Assembly (NCBI GenBank): GCA_003131315.1
Contig: PKUV01000041.1
Location: 24,216-59,341, forward strand
Reading direction: 5' to 3'
DNA length: 35,126 bases
Source of the DNA: Acidobacteriaceae bacterium
Lineage (GTDB): Bacteria; Acidobacteriota; Terriglobia; Terriglobales; Acidobacteriaceae
Part shown: positions 1 to 7,318 of the stretch, piece by piece
How positions within the stretch are numbered: the first letter of the stretch is position 1
Layout: the number at the start of each line of letters is the position of its first letter
Program-made: the position numbers and the translations under genes
The notes under the pieces: generated by a model
Told to the model about the DNA's origin: nothing
Database searches by the model: none
What the model saw: the letters and a program-made list of their open reading frames with translations, nothing else

Positions 1-95
1 GCGAGACGCCCGTCGCTCCACGCATGACTTATCACTACACGCGCCGACGTCGGCTTGTGCAGGGCGCTGCCGGGTTGTTACGATGCTGCACGACC

Positions 96-458
96 ATGCC
101 AACTCTGATTCCGCATCCTACGCGCATCGAATCCGCTGGAAGCAAGCCGAAGATCATTGAAGAATACGTCGGCCATGTCAACACCGCGACCGCTGGCGTG
201 AGCGTTGCCCACATGCGCAGTCCGGAAGGCTGGGAGGAACCGGGCCAGACTCCGGAATTTGACGAGTACACGGTGGTCTTGCGGGGCACGCTGCGGGTGC
301 AGCATAAATCCGGCGAACTGGATGTGGCGGCCGGGCAAGCCGTCATCGCGCACTGCGGCGAATGGGTCCGCTACTCGACTCCATTTTCGGGCGGAGCCGA
401 GTACATCGCTCTTTGCCTGCCGGCCTTCTCGCCCGACACGGTGCATCGCGACCTCTAA
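96..458 (+). CDS. Cupin-domain protein
   Basis: Small single-domain protein of about 120 aa. The middle and C-terminal half has the beta-barrel pattern of a cupin: a FDEYTVVLRGTL strand pair, then an acidic/Gly turn (ELDVAAGQAVIAHCGEWVRY), then a strand near the end. The reading frame is open from 24, but the first 24 residues of that longer version are Arg-rich and unlike a cupin, so the ATG at 96 is preferred; neither start has a convincing Shine-Dalgarno. Classic metal-binding His residues of cupin motif 1 are not obvious (an FDEY replaces an HxH), so an enzymatic role cannot be claimed. It lies 30 bp upstream of a glycosyltransferase on the same strand and may be cotranscribed with it. 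The substrate is unknown. Confidence 0.7.
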   Translation: MPTLIPHPTRIESAGSKPKIIEEYVGHVNTATAGVSVAHMRSPEGWEEPGQTPEFDEYTVVLRGTLRVQHKSGELDVAAGQAVIAHCGEWVRYSTPFSGGAEYIALCLPAFSPDTVHRDL

Positions 459-488
459 TACCCAGCCGGAGGTACACAGTTTACAATC

Positions 489-1280
489 GTGATGGATTCA
501 GGAGGAGTCTCGCCGTCCATCAGGCACGCCATGAAACTTTCCGTTGTGATGCCGGTATATAACGAACGCGCCACGCTCCGAGAGGTGGTCCTGAAGGTTC
601 TCTCGGTTCCGCTGGAGATCGAGCTGATCTGCGTGGACGACGGCTCGATGGATGGCTCGCGTGAGATCCTGGCCGAACTGCGGTCTGAGCATCCGCAAAT
701 CCGCGTCGTTCTGCAGCCGCATAACATTGGTAAAGGAGCAGCGCTCCGCCGTGGCATTCAGGAAGCCACGGGCGACTTCGTCATTATTCAGGATGCCGAT
801 CTGGAATACGATCCGGCGGAGTATCCGCTGATGATCGAGCCCTTGATCCAGGGCAAGGCGGACGTAGTTTTTGGCTCGCGTTTCCTGGGCGGCGCGCCGC
901 ATCGAGTGTTGTACTTCTGGCATTCGGTGGGCAATCGGGCTCTCACTCTGCTTTCCAATTGCCTCACCAACATCAATCTTTCCGACATGGAAACCTGCTA
1001 CAAGGTCTTCCGGCGCGAAGTGATTCAGTCGATCCCGATCGAGGAGAATCGTTTCGGATTCGAGCCCGAGATCACGGTGAAAGTTGCGCGGCGAAACCTG
1101 CGCATTTATGAGGTGGGAATCAGTTACTGGGGACGCACTTACGAGGAGGGCAAAAAGATCGGATGGAAAGACGGCGTGCGCGCCTTGTATTGCCTGTTGA
1201 AGTACTCCCTCAAAGAGCCTAGGGCGAGAACTGTTGCGCAGGCTGTTCCGGCGCCGGATCGCTCAACCGTTTCGCGCTGA
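489..1280 (+). CDS. Family 2 glycosyltransferase (dolichol-phosphate-mannose-synthase-like)
   Basis: GT-A fold glycosyltransferase of about 250-263 aa. Counting from the GTG at 489, the N-terminal strand [11 protein letters not shown] is at 16-26, the nucleotide-binding [10 protein letters not shown] at 48-57 and the DAD metal-binding motif at 102-104, followed by a [10 protein letters not shown] motif and an [10 protein letters not shown] motif typical of the DPM1/polyprenyl-phosphate sugar transferase group. It transfers a sugar from a nucleotide-sugar donor, probably to a polyprenyl phosphate or another membrane-linked acceptor; no transmembrane tail is visible. Start choice is open: the GTG at 489 follows a GGAGG at 469-473, while the ATG at 531 gives the usual short N-terminus. 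It may form a two-gene unit with the cupin gene and converges on the next minus-strand gene with an 18-bp gap. Confidence 0.88.
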   Translation: MMDSGGVSPSIRHAMKLSVVMPVYNERATLREVVLKVLSVPLEIELICVDDGSMDGSREILAELRSEHPQIRVVLQPHNIGKGAALRRGIQEATGDFVIIQDADLEYDPAEYPLMIEPLIQGKADVVFGSRFLGGAPHRVLYFWHSVGNRALTLLSNCLTNINLSDMETCYKVFRREVIQSIPIEENRFGFEPEITVKVARRNLRIYEVGISYWGRTYEEGKKIGWKDGVRALYCLLKYSLKEPRARTVAQAVPAPDRSTVSR

Positions 1281-1298
1281 ATCTCGCGCAATGCGGTC

Positions 1299-1703
1299 CT
1301 ATTGGTGAACGTGTTTCTGCCTTAGCCGCCCTTTGTAGGGGTTCGCACCTTGGTTGGCCATTCCCGCACTTTTTCCGCCGCCCGTTCCACCGAAATTGAT
1401 CGGCGGATTGGGCTTATCTCTTACCGGCTTCAGTGCGGACGCCGTCCCCGGCGTCCTCTTTCCGGCAGATCGAGACGGTGCGGAGGACTTGACGGTCTGA
1501 TGCTCCAGGGTTTGCAAATCCTTGGAGTTGGCAGCGGAAGCCGTTGCCGGACCCGCCGTCTTGCCGATGGGCACGCTTGTTTTCGGGGCCTTTTCGGCGG
1601 AGTGCGAAGGCTTCACCTTGAATGTGTTGTTTTGCTGCGCCAAGCCGCTCACGCTGATACCCACCAGTACGACCGCAACCGCCAACCAAAATCTCATCAT
1701 CAA
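1299..1703 (-). CDS. Small secreted hypothetical protein
   Basis: 134-aa protein whose first ~23 residues are a clear Sec signal peptide (MMMRFW, a Val/Leu/Ala core, cleavage near SGLAQ|Q). The mature part is low-complexity and basic, rich in Lys, Ser, Ala, Pro and Thr, and ends in a Gly-rich stretch (INFGGTGGGKSAG) and a His/Lys tail. No enzymatic motif is recognised. It is probably exported to the periplasm or surface. The signal peptide and good codon quality on this strand favour it over the overlapping plus-strand frames. Transcription converges with the glycosyltransferase gene. Function unknown. Confidence 0.65.
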   Translation of the reverse strand: MMMRFWLAVAVVLVGISVSGLAQQNNTFKVKPSHSAEKAPKTSVPIGKTAGPATASAANSKDLQTLEHQTVKSSAPSRSAGKRTPGTASALKPVRDKPNPPINFGGTGGGKSAGMANQGANPYKGRLRQKHVHQ

Positions 1704-2237
1704 TCCCCTGCCCGGAATTTCGAGCTACCTATCTTTAGATGCACGCACCCTGCCATCCAGCTCTTACATCTTTCCTATGTTAAACCCGCCACCACGGGAA
1801 AGCACTCGCGAGAACAGAAAGAAGGCTAACGGGTTATTCAGGACAGCGGTTTTCTGCAACGCCGGCGGTGATGAGCAGGAGGTGGGCGATATGCAATGTC
1901 CTGCACATTGCCGTCGAGTTCCTTCGTGTCCGCCAGGTAAGAACTGCCCAAATGCAACCCCGGGAACTTTAATCTCGGCGTGAACGCTCCTTATCCATTT
2001 ATTAGCAACAGCTTACAGGCTATAGCGGCTTGTTTTCCCTTTCGCACCGCAGTTCCATCCCGGAAGGAGGATTTGGCCCGGCGCAATTTGGCCAGATACC
2101 GCGCCCAGCTGGGCCTTTCGCAATCTATGGCTCGCGGCAGCCAGGGGCGACACTGGTCTTGCCGGAGCTGGAATTTCAGGGCTCCGGTGACCCGAAATCC
2201 CCCGCCGTAGTAGCGGAGACGGCAAACAGAGGTCGCG
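1704..2237. other. 530-bp intergenic region with hairpins
   Basis: No gene is supported here. It would contain the divergent promoters of the small secreted protein (minus) and the lipoprotein (plus). Two inverted repeats are clear: GCAATGT/ACATTGC at 1893-1911 with a 5-nt loop, and CCGGAGC/GCTCCGG at 2162-2187. The 2040-2237 stretch is G+C-rich with several further short self-complementary pieces, so a structured 5' leader is possible. No known riboswitch signature was matched. Confidence 0.5.
1893..1911. repeat. Inverted repeat (7-bp arms, 5-nt loop)
   Basis: GCAATGT at 1893-1899 pairs with ACATTGC at 1905-1911. It lies between divergent genes, so it could be an operator or a small hairpin; there is no T-tract, so it is not a good intrinsic terminator. 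Confidence 0.5.
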
Positions 2238-4154
2238 TTGAACGGTCATCGGTTGCATCATCGCCTAGCCACTTCCCTTGTCATTGTTGGCGGCCTGCTG
2301 CTGCTCATCGGCTGCGGGGGCCTAGCCGGAGGTTCGAACGGTGCAGGCACTGTCGGGGTCCGGAACGGCAGCCTGGACTTCGGAACGGTGGCGATCGGCG
2401 ACAGCAAGATTCTGCCGGACACGCTGTCGAACAACACCTCGTCCGCGGTTACCATCAGCTCGATTCAAGGATTGGGCCCCGCCTTCCAAGTCACCGGCGT
2501 CACACTGCCAATTGTGTTAGCCGCAGGACAAAACGCTCCGTTCAGCGTCCAGTTCCAACCTACAGATCCCGGCAATCCGACCACCACGATTGCCTTTAAT
2601 GGGACGAATGCGCAGCCCTATGTTTCCTTGTCTGCCTCCGGCACCGCCGTCACGCGGGGAAAGCTTTCACCGAGTCCCTCGCCGGTTGCCTTTGGAAACA
2701 CCAAGGTTGGGGCGAACCAGACCAGCACTGTGACTCTTTCGAACAGCGGTGGAACCGATCTCACCATCACGCAGGCGACGATGAGCGGCGCAGGATTTTC
2801 GATGAGTAACCTCGCCCTGCCACTCACGGTGCACGCCGGAAAAGCAGCTTCGGCGACGATCACGTTTGCGCCCACCGGAAGCGGAAATTTCAGCGGCAGC
2901 ACCTCGTTTGCTGTCACCGCGAACCAGCAAAACAGCAAGGTAGTGCTTAACTTCTCTGGCGCGGGAGTTGCTTCCGGAACACTGACTCCCAATCCTTCCA
3001 GCCTGACATTCGGAAGTATCCCGGTGGGCAGCAACAGCAGTCAGTCCGAAACTTTGACCAACACGGGCGGAGCCAGCGTCACAATCTCACAGGCGACGGC
3101 GAGCGGAGCCGGTTTCTCCGTCAGCGGACTGACTCTGCCGGTGACCCTCGCCAGCAATCAGAGCGTTACTTTCAACGCGATCTTTGCTCCAGCCGGCGCA
3201 GGCGCTGCGAGTGGAGCGCTGAACATCGTCTCCGACGCGTCTAACTCGCCGCTAAGCATTCCGTTCTCGGGCACGGGTCTGGCGCCCGGCTCGCTGAGCG
3301 CGAACCCCACGAGCCTTGCGTTCGGCAGCGTTCAACTCGGCAACAGCGCGCACTTGTCTGAAACGCTGACCAACACCGGTGGATCGACGGTCACCATCTC
3401 GCAGGCGAACTTGACCGGGGCGGTCTTCTCGGTCAGTGGATTGACCTTGCCCCTCACTCTCACGGCAAATCAAAGCGTGACGTTTACTGCGACCTTTACG
3501 CCGGCCAGTGCCGGTGCGGTGAGCGGAAGCCTGTCCGTGGTGTCGAACGCATCCAACTCGCCACTCAATATCGCACTCTCCGGGACCGGAACGGCCGCGG
3601 GCCAGTTGGCGGTGTCTCCAACCGGTCTCAGCTTTGGCAACGTGGCCGTCGGATCGAGTTCGTCGCTCAATGGCAGCCTGAACGCCAGCGGCGCGTCGGT
3701 CACAGTTAGTTCGGCAAGTGTTAACAACGGTGAGTTTGTGCTCTCCGGAATTTCGCTGCCGGTAACGCTGGCCGCCGGTCAATCCACTCCTTTCACCGTC
3801 ACTTTCACGCCGCAGGCTAGTGGAGCCACTTCGGCGTCTTTGTCGTTCTCGAGCAACGCGGCGAACTCGCCAGCCGTGCAATCGATGACGGGCACGGGAA
3901 CGCCGCCACCTCAGCACACCGTGGACCTCACCTGGAACTCCTCGAATAACGCGGTCGGCTACAACGTATACCGCAGCAGCGTGTCGGGTGGTCCGTACTC
4001 GATCGTCAACTCGTCGCTCGATGGTGCGACCGCATACACCGACAATACGGTCGCCTCCGGCCAGACTTACTACTACGTAGCCACGGCCGTGGATGGCAGC
4101 TCGAATGAGAGCGGATACTCGACGGAAACTCAGGCCGTCATTCCGAATCCGTAA
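2238..4154 (+). CDS. Surface lipoprotein with five ASH repeats and a C-terminal FN3 domain
   Basis: 638-aa predicted lipoprotein. The hydrophobic N-terminus ends in a lipobox LLIGC with lipidated Cys26. It is followed by five tandem ~104-aa beta-sandwich repeats of the ASH / choice-of-anchor D type, starting near residues 44, 144, 250, 354 and 458. Each begins with an [L/V]xFGxxxVG strand and contains an xLPxTLxAxQS motif and a closing SGTG-type turn. A single FN3 domain fills about 555-638 (VDLTWNSSNNAVGYNVYRSS and YYYVATAVDGSSNESGYS). Such proteins are common in Acidobacteriota and are thought to be adhesive or structural; no catalytic site is visible. The start is a TTG preceded by AGAGGT at 2228-2233. 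The repeats are similar at DNA level, so copy number may vary between strains. Confidence 0.88.
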   Translation: MNGHRLHHRLATSLVIVGGLLLLIGCGGLAGGSNGAGTVGVRNGSLDFGTVAIGDSKILPDTLSNNTSSAVTISSIQGLGPAFQVTGVTLPIVLAAGQNAPFSVQFQPTDPGNPTTTIAFNGTNAQPYVSLSASGTAVTRGKLSPSPSPVAFGNTKVGANQTSTVTLSNSGGTDLTITQATMSGAGFSMSNLALPLTVHAGKAASATITFAPTGSGNFSGSTSFAVTANQQNSKVVLNFSGAGVASGTLTPNPSSLTFGSIPVGSNSSQSETLTNTGGASVTISQATASGAGFSVSGLTLPVTLASNQSVTFNAIFAPAGAGAASGALNIVSDASNSPLSIPFSGTGLAPGSLSANPTSLAFGSVQLGNSAHLSETLTNTGGSTVTISQANLTGAVFSVSGLTLPLTLTANQSVTFTATFTPASAGAVSGSLSVVSNASNSPLNIALSGTGTAAGQLAVSPTGLSFGNVAVGSSSSLNGSLNASGASVTVSSASVNNGEFVLSGISLPVTLAAGQSTPFTVTFTPQASGATSASLSFSSNAANSPAVQSMTGTGTPPPQHTVDLTWNSSNNAVGYNVYRSSVSGGPYSIVNSSLDGATAYTDNTVASGQTYYYVATAVDGSSNESGYSTETQAVIPNP

Positions 4155-4183
4155 GCGTCGCGCTCGGCATGGCGGGCTAACTC

Positions 4184-4209
4184 TTGGCCAGCTAGCTTTT
4201 GGCCAGCTA
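4184..4209. repeat. 11-bp direct repeat, two copies
   Basis: TTGGCCAGCTA occurs at 4184-4194 and again at 4199-4209, just after the lipoprotein stop codon. It marks the edge of the decayed region and may be a duplication scar; no further role is evident. Confidence 0.45.
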
Positions 4210-4225
4210 AGTACGCCCAGACAAC

Positions 4226-4472
4226 TCAAGGAATCGTGGCTCGTACTTCGCCGGAGAACCTGCTCTCGTGGCTGGCTTGATCCAGGGCGGTCACAACGTA
4301 GAAGTAAGTGCTCCCACTAACCACCAGGCTATCTTCATACGGTGGGCCAGGAACTCGGGAGGCGATTTTCACGAATTGCTTGCCGGAAGTCGTGCTCCGA
4401 TAACGGCTGCGGCCGTTGAAAAAGCGGTGTGATCACCCGCTCGGAGAGAGACGGAGACCACACCACCAGAGG
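4226..4472 (-). pseudogene. Remnant of an FN3-domain protein (C-terminal part, frameshifted)
   Basis: Read on the minus strand, the segment ending in a stop at 4226-4228 encodes RYRSTTSGKQFVKIASRV, then YEDSLVVSGSTYFYVVTALD and ESRFSGEVRATIP. These match the second half of a bacterial FN3 domain, including the C-terminal FN3 of the neighbouring lipoprotein. The N-terminal strand of the same domain (LVVWSPS near 4450-4470) is in a different frame, so there is at least one frameshift around 4420, and no start codon or signal peptide is attached. It is therefore a decayed gene end, lying tail-to-tail with the intact lipoprotein gene. Confidence 0.65.
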
Positions 4473-4582
4473 GAACTCGCCGTAGCCTTGCTCAGGGGAG
4501 AAACAAAAACGGTCGTCCCTTCACATCAGTCGTTCACCTTAGTCATGCGGAAGATTAGCCGAACCACGGATCCGCGGTCTGT

Positions 4583-4813
4583 TCAAAATTGCACACTTTT
4601 GAAGACTTTCACTTCGGCAAGCTGGAGGACCAACCACGCCGGCACGTTAAGCGATCGAGCCGCGATCTCGAGCGTCAAGACGTTCGGTAGCTTCTCGCCG
4701 CGCTCGAGGCTGGACACCGCGGAGCGGGATGTCCGCATCTTGCCGGCTAGGTCGGATACACGTTGGAGCCGACGACCGAGACACTCCCGTGACGCCCGGG
4801 GGCGCTTCCCACA
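4583..4813 (-). pseudogene. Remnant of an XRE-family helix-turn-helix regulator
   Basis: The minus-strand frame ending in a stop at 4583-4585 contains GRRLQRVSDLAGKMRTSRSA, then VSSLERGEKLPNVLTLEIAA and RSLNVPAWLVLQLAE. This is the recognition-helix half of a Cro/C1-type HTH (SRSAVSSLERGEKLPNVLTL core). The first helix expected between GRRLQ and SDLAGK seems to be missing. An in-frame stop lies at 4814-4816, and no ATG/GTG start is in a sensible place. It is flanked on both sides by FN3-protein scraps, so the regulator fragment seems to have been inserted or rearranged. Unlikely to be functional. Confidence 0.6.
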
Positions 4814-4915
4814 TCAGCGTAACGCCGTGAGGCGGCGCTTTGTGACAGCACACACGAGGCCAACGCAAAGCAGAGCACATACGGCCAGCAAGAGCCGGAA
4901 TGGGTCGGTTCTCAT
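4768..4915 (-). pseudogene. Remnant of a secreted FN3-domain protein (signal peptide and first strand)
   Basis: From an ATG at 4913-4915 the minus strand encodes MRTDPFRLLLAVCALLCVGL followed by VCA, a convincing signal peptide or membrane anchor, and stops at 4814. In the overlapping frame the sequence continues as KAPPHGVTLMWEAPPGVTG, the first strands of an FN3 domain, so a one-base frameshift links them. The FN3 homology stops abruptly near 4770, where the XRE fragment begins. Because this piece and the C-terminal piece at 4226-4472 both contain a first FN3 strand, they probably come from two FN3 domains or two genes and not from one gene simply cut in half. Confidence 0.55.
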
Positions 4916-5029
4916 CGATTGCCTATCGCTGATTGCCTGTCGCTTGCCGTCTATCGACTATAGTCGGGTTTGCCCGGTTGGGCCGGTTGGACCTTCTTGG
5001 GAACTGGACAACTAAGGCAGATGCGCAGG

Positions 5030-5047
5030 GTTGCATTTTCATGCAAC
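5030..5047. promoter_or_regulatory. Perfect inverted repeat upstream of the exosortase-substrate promoter
   Basis: GTTGCAT (5030-5036) and ATGCAAC (5041-5047) are perfect 7-bp arms around TTTC. The site ends 20 bp before the -35 box of the small secreted protein, a position suited to an activator or repressor operator. No T-tract follows, so a terminator role is unlikely. Confidence 0.5.
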
Positions 5048-5066
5048 TATCGCAAAAAGTATCATC

Positions 5067-5096
5067 TTGACAGCAGGTTACCAAAGACAGTTAAAT
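5067..5096 (+). promoter_or_regulatory. Sigma70-like promoter of the exosortase-substrate gene
   Basis: A perfect -35 box TTGACA at 5067-5072 is followed after 18 bp by TTAAAT at 5091-5096 (four of six bases match the -10 consensus). This would start transcription near 5103 and give a leader of about 88 nt before the ATG at 5191. Confidence 0.55.
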
Positions 5097-5190
5097 GTAA
5101 GAGGTCCAAAGAATCGCTTGGGAAGTACTACCCTCCTACACTCCCCTCCAGGTCGATTCGCTAACTTGCTGAATGTAAAGGGAGTACTGC

Positions 5191-5421
5191 ATGAACAACA
5201 GGAATGGAAAATGGTGGCTGGCAGTGGTCGTGCTGTGTTGTCTGGCTCCTGCGACGTTTGCCGATCGGGGCCACGATCACGGATGCGATCCGCATTCGCG
5301 GAGGGATTGTCGGCAGGTGCCGGAGGGTGGCTCCACTGCGATCTACTTACTCGGAGCTGGGCTCACATGTGTCGGGGCCATGTTCCTGCGGTCCAGGATA
5401 GCAAAGCCCGCGCAATCGTAA
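5191..5421 (+). CDS. Small secreted protein with VPEGG-type exosortase sorting signal
   Basis: 76-aa protein with a Sec signal peptide (1-24, Ala-Asp cleavage after PATFA). A short His/Asp/Arg-rich mature segment containing two Cys (32 and 40) follows, then a tripartite C-terminal tail: VPEGGS at 43-48, a hydrophobic helix 49-66 and basic RSRIAK. That tail is the layout of PEP-CTERM-like exosortase recognition signals in a VPEGG variant. A strong ribosome site AAAGGGAG (5177-5184) stands 6 bp before the ATG. The matching exosortase is the next gene, convergent, separated by a terminator. The mature region is only about 18 residues after sorting, unusually short, so it may be a minimal substrate, pilin-like tag or signalling peptide. 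The specific function is unknown. Confidence 0.78.
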   Translation: MNNRNGKWWLAVVVLCCLAPATFADRGHDHGCDPHSRRDCRQVPEGGSTAIYLLGAGLTCVGAMFLRSRIAKPAQS

Positions 5422-5439
5422 ATTCAGACGGCACAAAAA

Positions 5440-5481
5440 GGGGCCTAGTTTGCGAGTATGTTCGCTCGCAAAGTAGGCCTC
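5440..5481. terminator. Bidirectional rho-independent terminator
   Basis: An 8-bp perfect stem (TTTGCGAG 5449-5456 with CTCGCAAA 5465-5472) is extended, past one mismatch, by GGCCTA/TAGGCC and flanking pairs to 5440 and 5481. On the minus strand the stem is followed by TTTTT (complement of 5435-5439), which suits termination of the exosortase operon. On the plus strand it is followed by a weaker T-rich run after 5481. It separates the two convergent units. Confidence 0.8.
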
Positions 5482-5559
5482 GTGTTTCTTGCAGTTTCTG
5501 CTTTGGTCCTGCTTTGACTAAGTTGTTCGTTTGAAACTGGCTGAATGGTCGCCGGGCAC

Positions 5560-6480
5560 TTATCGAGGCCCCACGGAGGCACTGAGTAACTGCAGTCGCT
5601 TCTCGCCCCGATGCAGAATCGCGAGGAGCACAACGATTGCGCCCAGCGCGATGCCGAGGAAGACGATTCCGCCGTGATGATGAAGCCTCCCATCCAGGAA
5701 TCCCGGATCCACGCGAGTTCCGAGCTCGGCAATCACGAAGATGCGGAGACCATTCTTTGCGATTGAAAGTGGAATTGCGATCAAGATAAGAACAAGATTC
5801 CGCCACCAGGATCGCAGGAACAGATGAGCCAGAACCATGGTCGTGATCACTAGCAGAAAACTGGAGCGGATGCTGCTGCATTCCTTCGCAACTTCAATAT
5901 CCAGTTTCGGGAGGGAGAGCCAAATCCCATCTTGCTGGACGGATTCGCCGACGGCTCGGAATAGCAAAGCGGCCATCCAGGCGGATCCGTGCTGGAGCCA
6001 TCGGACGATCACGTTCAGCACGACTCCCGGAACCGGCACGAGCAAAAACAAAAAGCAGAGAGGAAACAGAAAGGATCGAAAGGCGCGCCGGCCGAAACAG
6101 AACACCACGCTGGCGATCCACCAGGTCACGAGCGCGAACATACCGAGCGACAGCCGGACATCGTCGGGCACCCCACCCATCCCCCATCTCGCATAACCAC
6201 CGATCACCAACGCCAGAGCCAGCAGAGCCCCGCCGATGCGAGGGCTCGGCTGCGGATCGAGCCGGAGCGCTTTCGAATCCATCTGTTTCGAATCAACGTC
6301 TTTCGAATCCAGGTAAATGAGCGCGGCACTCAGGGGGAGAATCAAAAAGATGTGTGTGTAGGCCTCGTTCGCCAGCGCCAACCCCAACGTGTTTCCCAGG
6401 GGACGCCACCAGAACAGCAGGGAGACTGCTGCCAAAATAGCGAAACCCATAGCGGGACCAAGATAGGGCGGATGTTTCAT
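5560..6480 (-). CDS. Exosortase (exosortase/archaeosortase family transpeptidase)
   Basis: 306-aa polytopic membrane protein with the exosortase catalytic triad: Cys201 in AKECSSIRSS, Arg246 in AKNGLRIFVI and His in LHHHGG (267-269). The spacing and the surrounding membrane segments are typical. Exosortases cleave PEP-CTERM-like tails at the membrane and are thought to attach the protein to an envelope or exopolysaccharide component. The length fits a bare exosortase domain without the fused EpsI domain seen in longer members. Residues 58-70 (DSKDVDSKQMDSK) form a small threefold repeat in a loop, probably species-specific. It is last in a minus-strand run with wecB and the phosphopantetheinyl transferase (86-bp gap) and faces its likely substrate gene across a terminator. 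Confidence 0.93.
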   Translation of the reverse strand: MKHPPYLGPAMGFAILAAVSLLFWWRPLGNTLGLALANEAYTHIFLILPLSAALIYLDSKDVDSKQMDSKALRLDPQPSPRIGGALLALALVIGGYARWGMGGVPDDVRLSLGMFALVTWWIASVVFCFGRRAFRSFLFPLCFLFLLVPVPGVVLNVIVRWLQHGSAWMAALLFRAVGESVQQDGIWLSLPKLDIEVAKECSSIRSSFLLVITTMVLAHLFLRSWWRNLVLILIAIPLSIAKNGLRIFVIAELGTRVDPGFLDGRLHHHGGIVFLGIALGAIVVLLAILHRGEKRLQLLSASVGPR

Positions 6481-6566
6481 GGTCTGATAATCATTGTCAG
6501 ATATTCAACGTCAGATTGTTCAACCAGCTTGGTGGTGAGGCGGGGGCGCAGACCGAGATAGCAGGG

Positions 6567-7292
6567 TCAATTCCAGTCATATGTTTCCAGGTGAGAATGA
6601 GAGCGCTCGATAGCCACCGTCGCGCGGAAGCCATCGACGACGCTGAGGTCTGCCAGAAACCATTGTTTCCCGGCTTCCGTGTTTCCATTGATATCTTCAA
6701 GTTCAGGATCGAGATCGGGGTGTGTGGTGACGGAAAAATCTGCCAGCGGAAAAGAAAACCCGTCACCGGTGGCCTTCAGGAATGCTTCCTTGCGGGTCCA
6801 GCAGGCAAAGAAGCCCGGCACGCGGAGATGATCCGGCAGCGCCTGAAGTCCGGCGCGTTCGCGAACGGAGAAAAATCGCTCGGCCAGTGAAGTTGTGTCG
6901 ACGTCGCTGCGGATTTTTTCGATGTCGACGCCTAGCCGGTGCTCACTGCCAACAGCGATCAGCGCCATGTTTGCCGAGTGGGATACGTTGAACTGCAGCG
7001 CGTGTGGATTCCGCTCGGCTGCGAGCTGAGGCTTGCCGCTGGTCAGATACTCAAAATGGATCTCAGCGGCGGGAATTGCAAGGTAGCCGGCAAGCAGGCC
7101 CCGAAGCGCAGAGCGACATCGGGTAAAGTGAATCCGGTCTTTCTCGAAGTGAAATCGGCTGGCGCGCGCGATCTCATCGGGAGACAGAACACTCGCTTCG
7201 GAGCCTGCTTTCGCCGGTTCGTCAAGACGCACTCTCCAGACGTCAACGCGTCCAGTCGGAACTCCGGTGCTCCCCAGTTGCTTTGATTCCAT
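6567..7292 (-). CDS. Sfp-type 4'-phosphopantetheinyl transferase
   Basis: About 241 aa from the ATG at 7292. Family motifs in order are SGKPQL, FNVSHS, LGVDIEKI (Mg-binding Asp and Glu) and FFACWTRKEAFLKATGDG (the WxxKEAxxK signature). It moves the phosphopantetheine arm from CoA to the active Ser of carrier proteins, turning apo-ACP/PCP domains into holo forms. Size and motifs match the Sfp class that serves secondary-metabolite synthases, so it is the obvious activator for the four carrier domains of the NRPS/PKS genes at 13074-27153. The frame is open further upstream to 7367 but would overlap wecB; the ATG at 7292, 27 bp after the wecB stop, is preferred. Its position between wecB and the exosortase links both systems. 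Confidence 0.92.
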   Translation of the reverse strand: MESKQLGSTGVPTGRVDVWRVRLDEPAKAGSEASVLSPDEIARASRFHFEKDRIHFTRCRSALRGLLAGYLAIPAAEIHFEYLTSGKPQLAAERNPHALQFNVSHSANMALIAVGSEHRLGVDIEKIRSDVDTTSLAERFFSVRERAGLQALPDHLRVPGFFACWTRKEAFLKATGDGFSFPLADFSVTTHPDLDPELEDINGNTEAGKQWFLADLSVVDGFRATVAIERSHSHLETYDWN

Positions 7293-7318
7293 ATTCGAGG
7301 CTGCTGGAAGATTCCGAT

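Noticed and set aside
2200-2240. Possible cyclic-di-GMP riboswitch (a GGCAAAC appears at 2221-2227)
   Set aside because: The other conserved pieces of the class I aptamer, including the CACGCA-type and CCGGCC-type elements in the right order, are not present.
3252-4229. Minus-strand open frame of 325 codons opposite the ASH lipoprotein
   Set aside because: Extremely Arg-rich shadow of a repetitive gene; the repeats of the plus-strand protein explain its openness.
4416-5015. Plus-strand open frame of about 199 codons in the decayed region
   Set aside because: Arg/Ser-rich without motifs or signal peptide, while the opposite strand shows recognisable FN3 and HTH pieces across the same bases.
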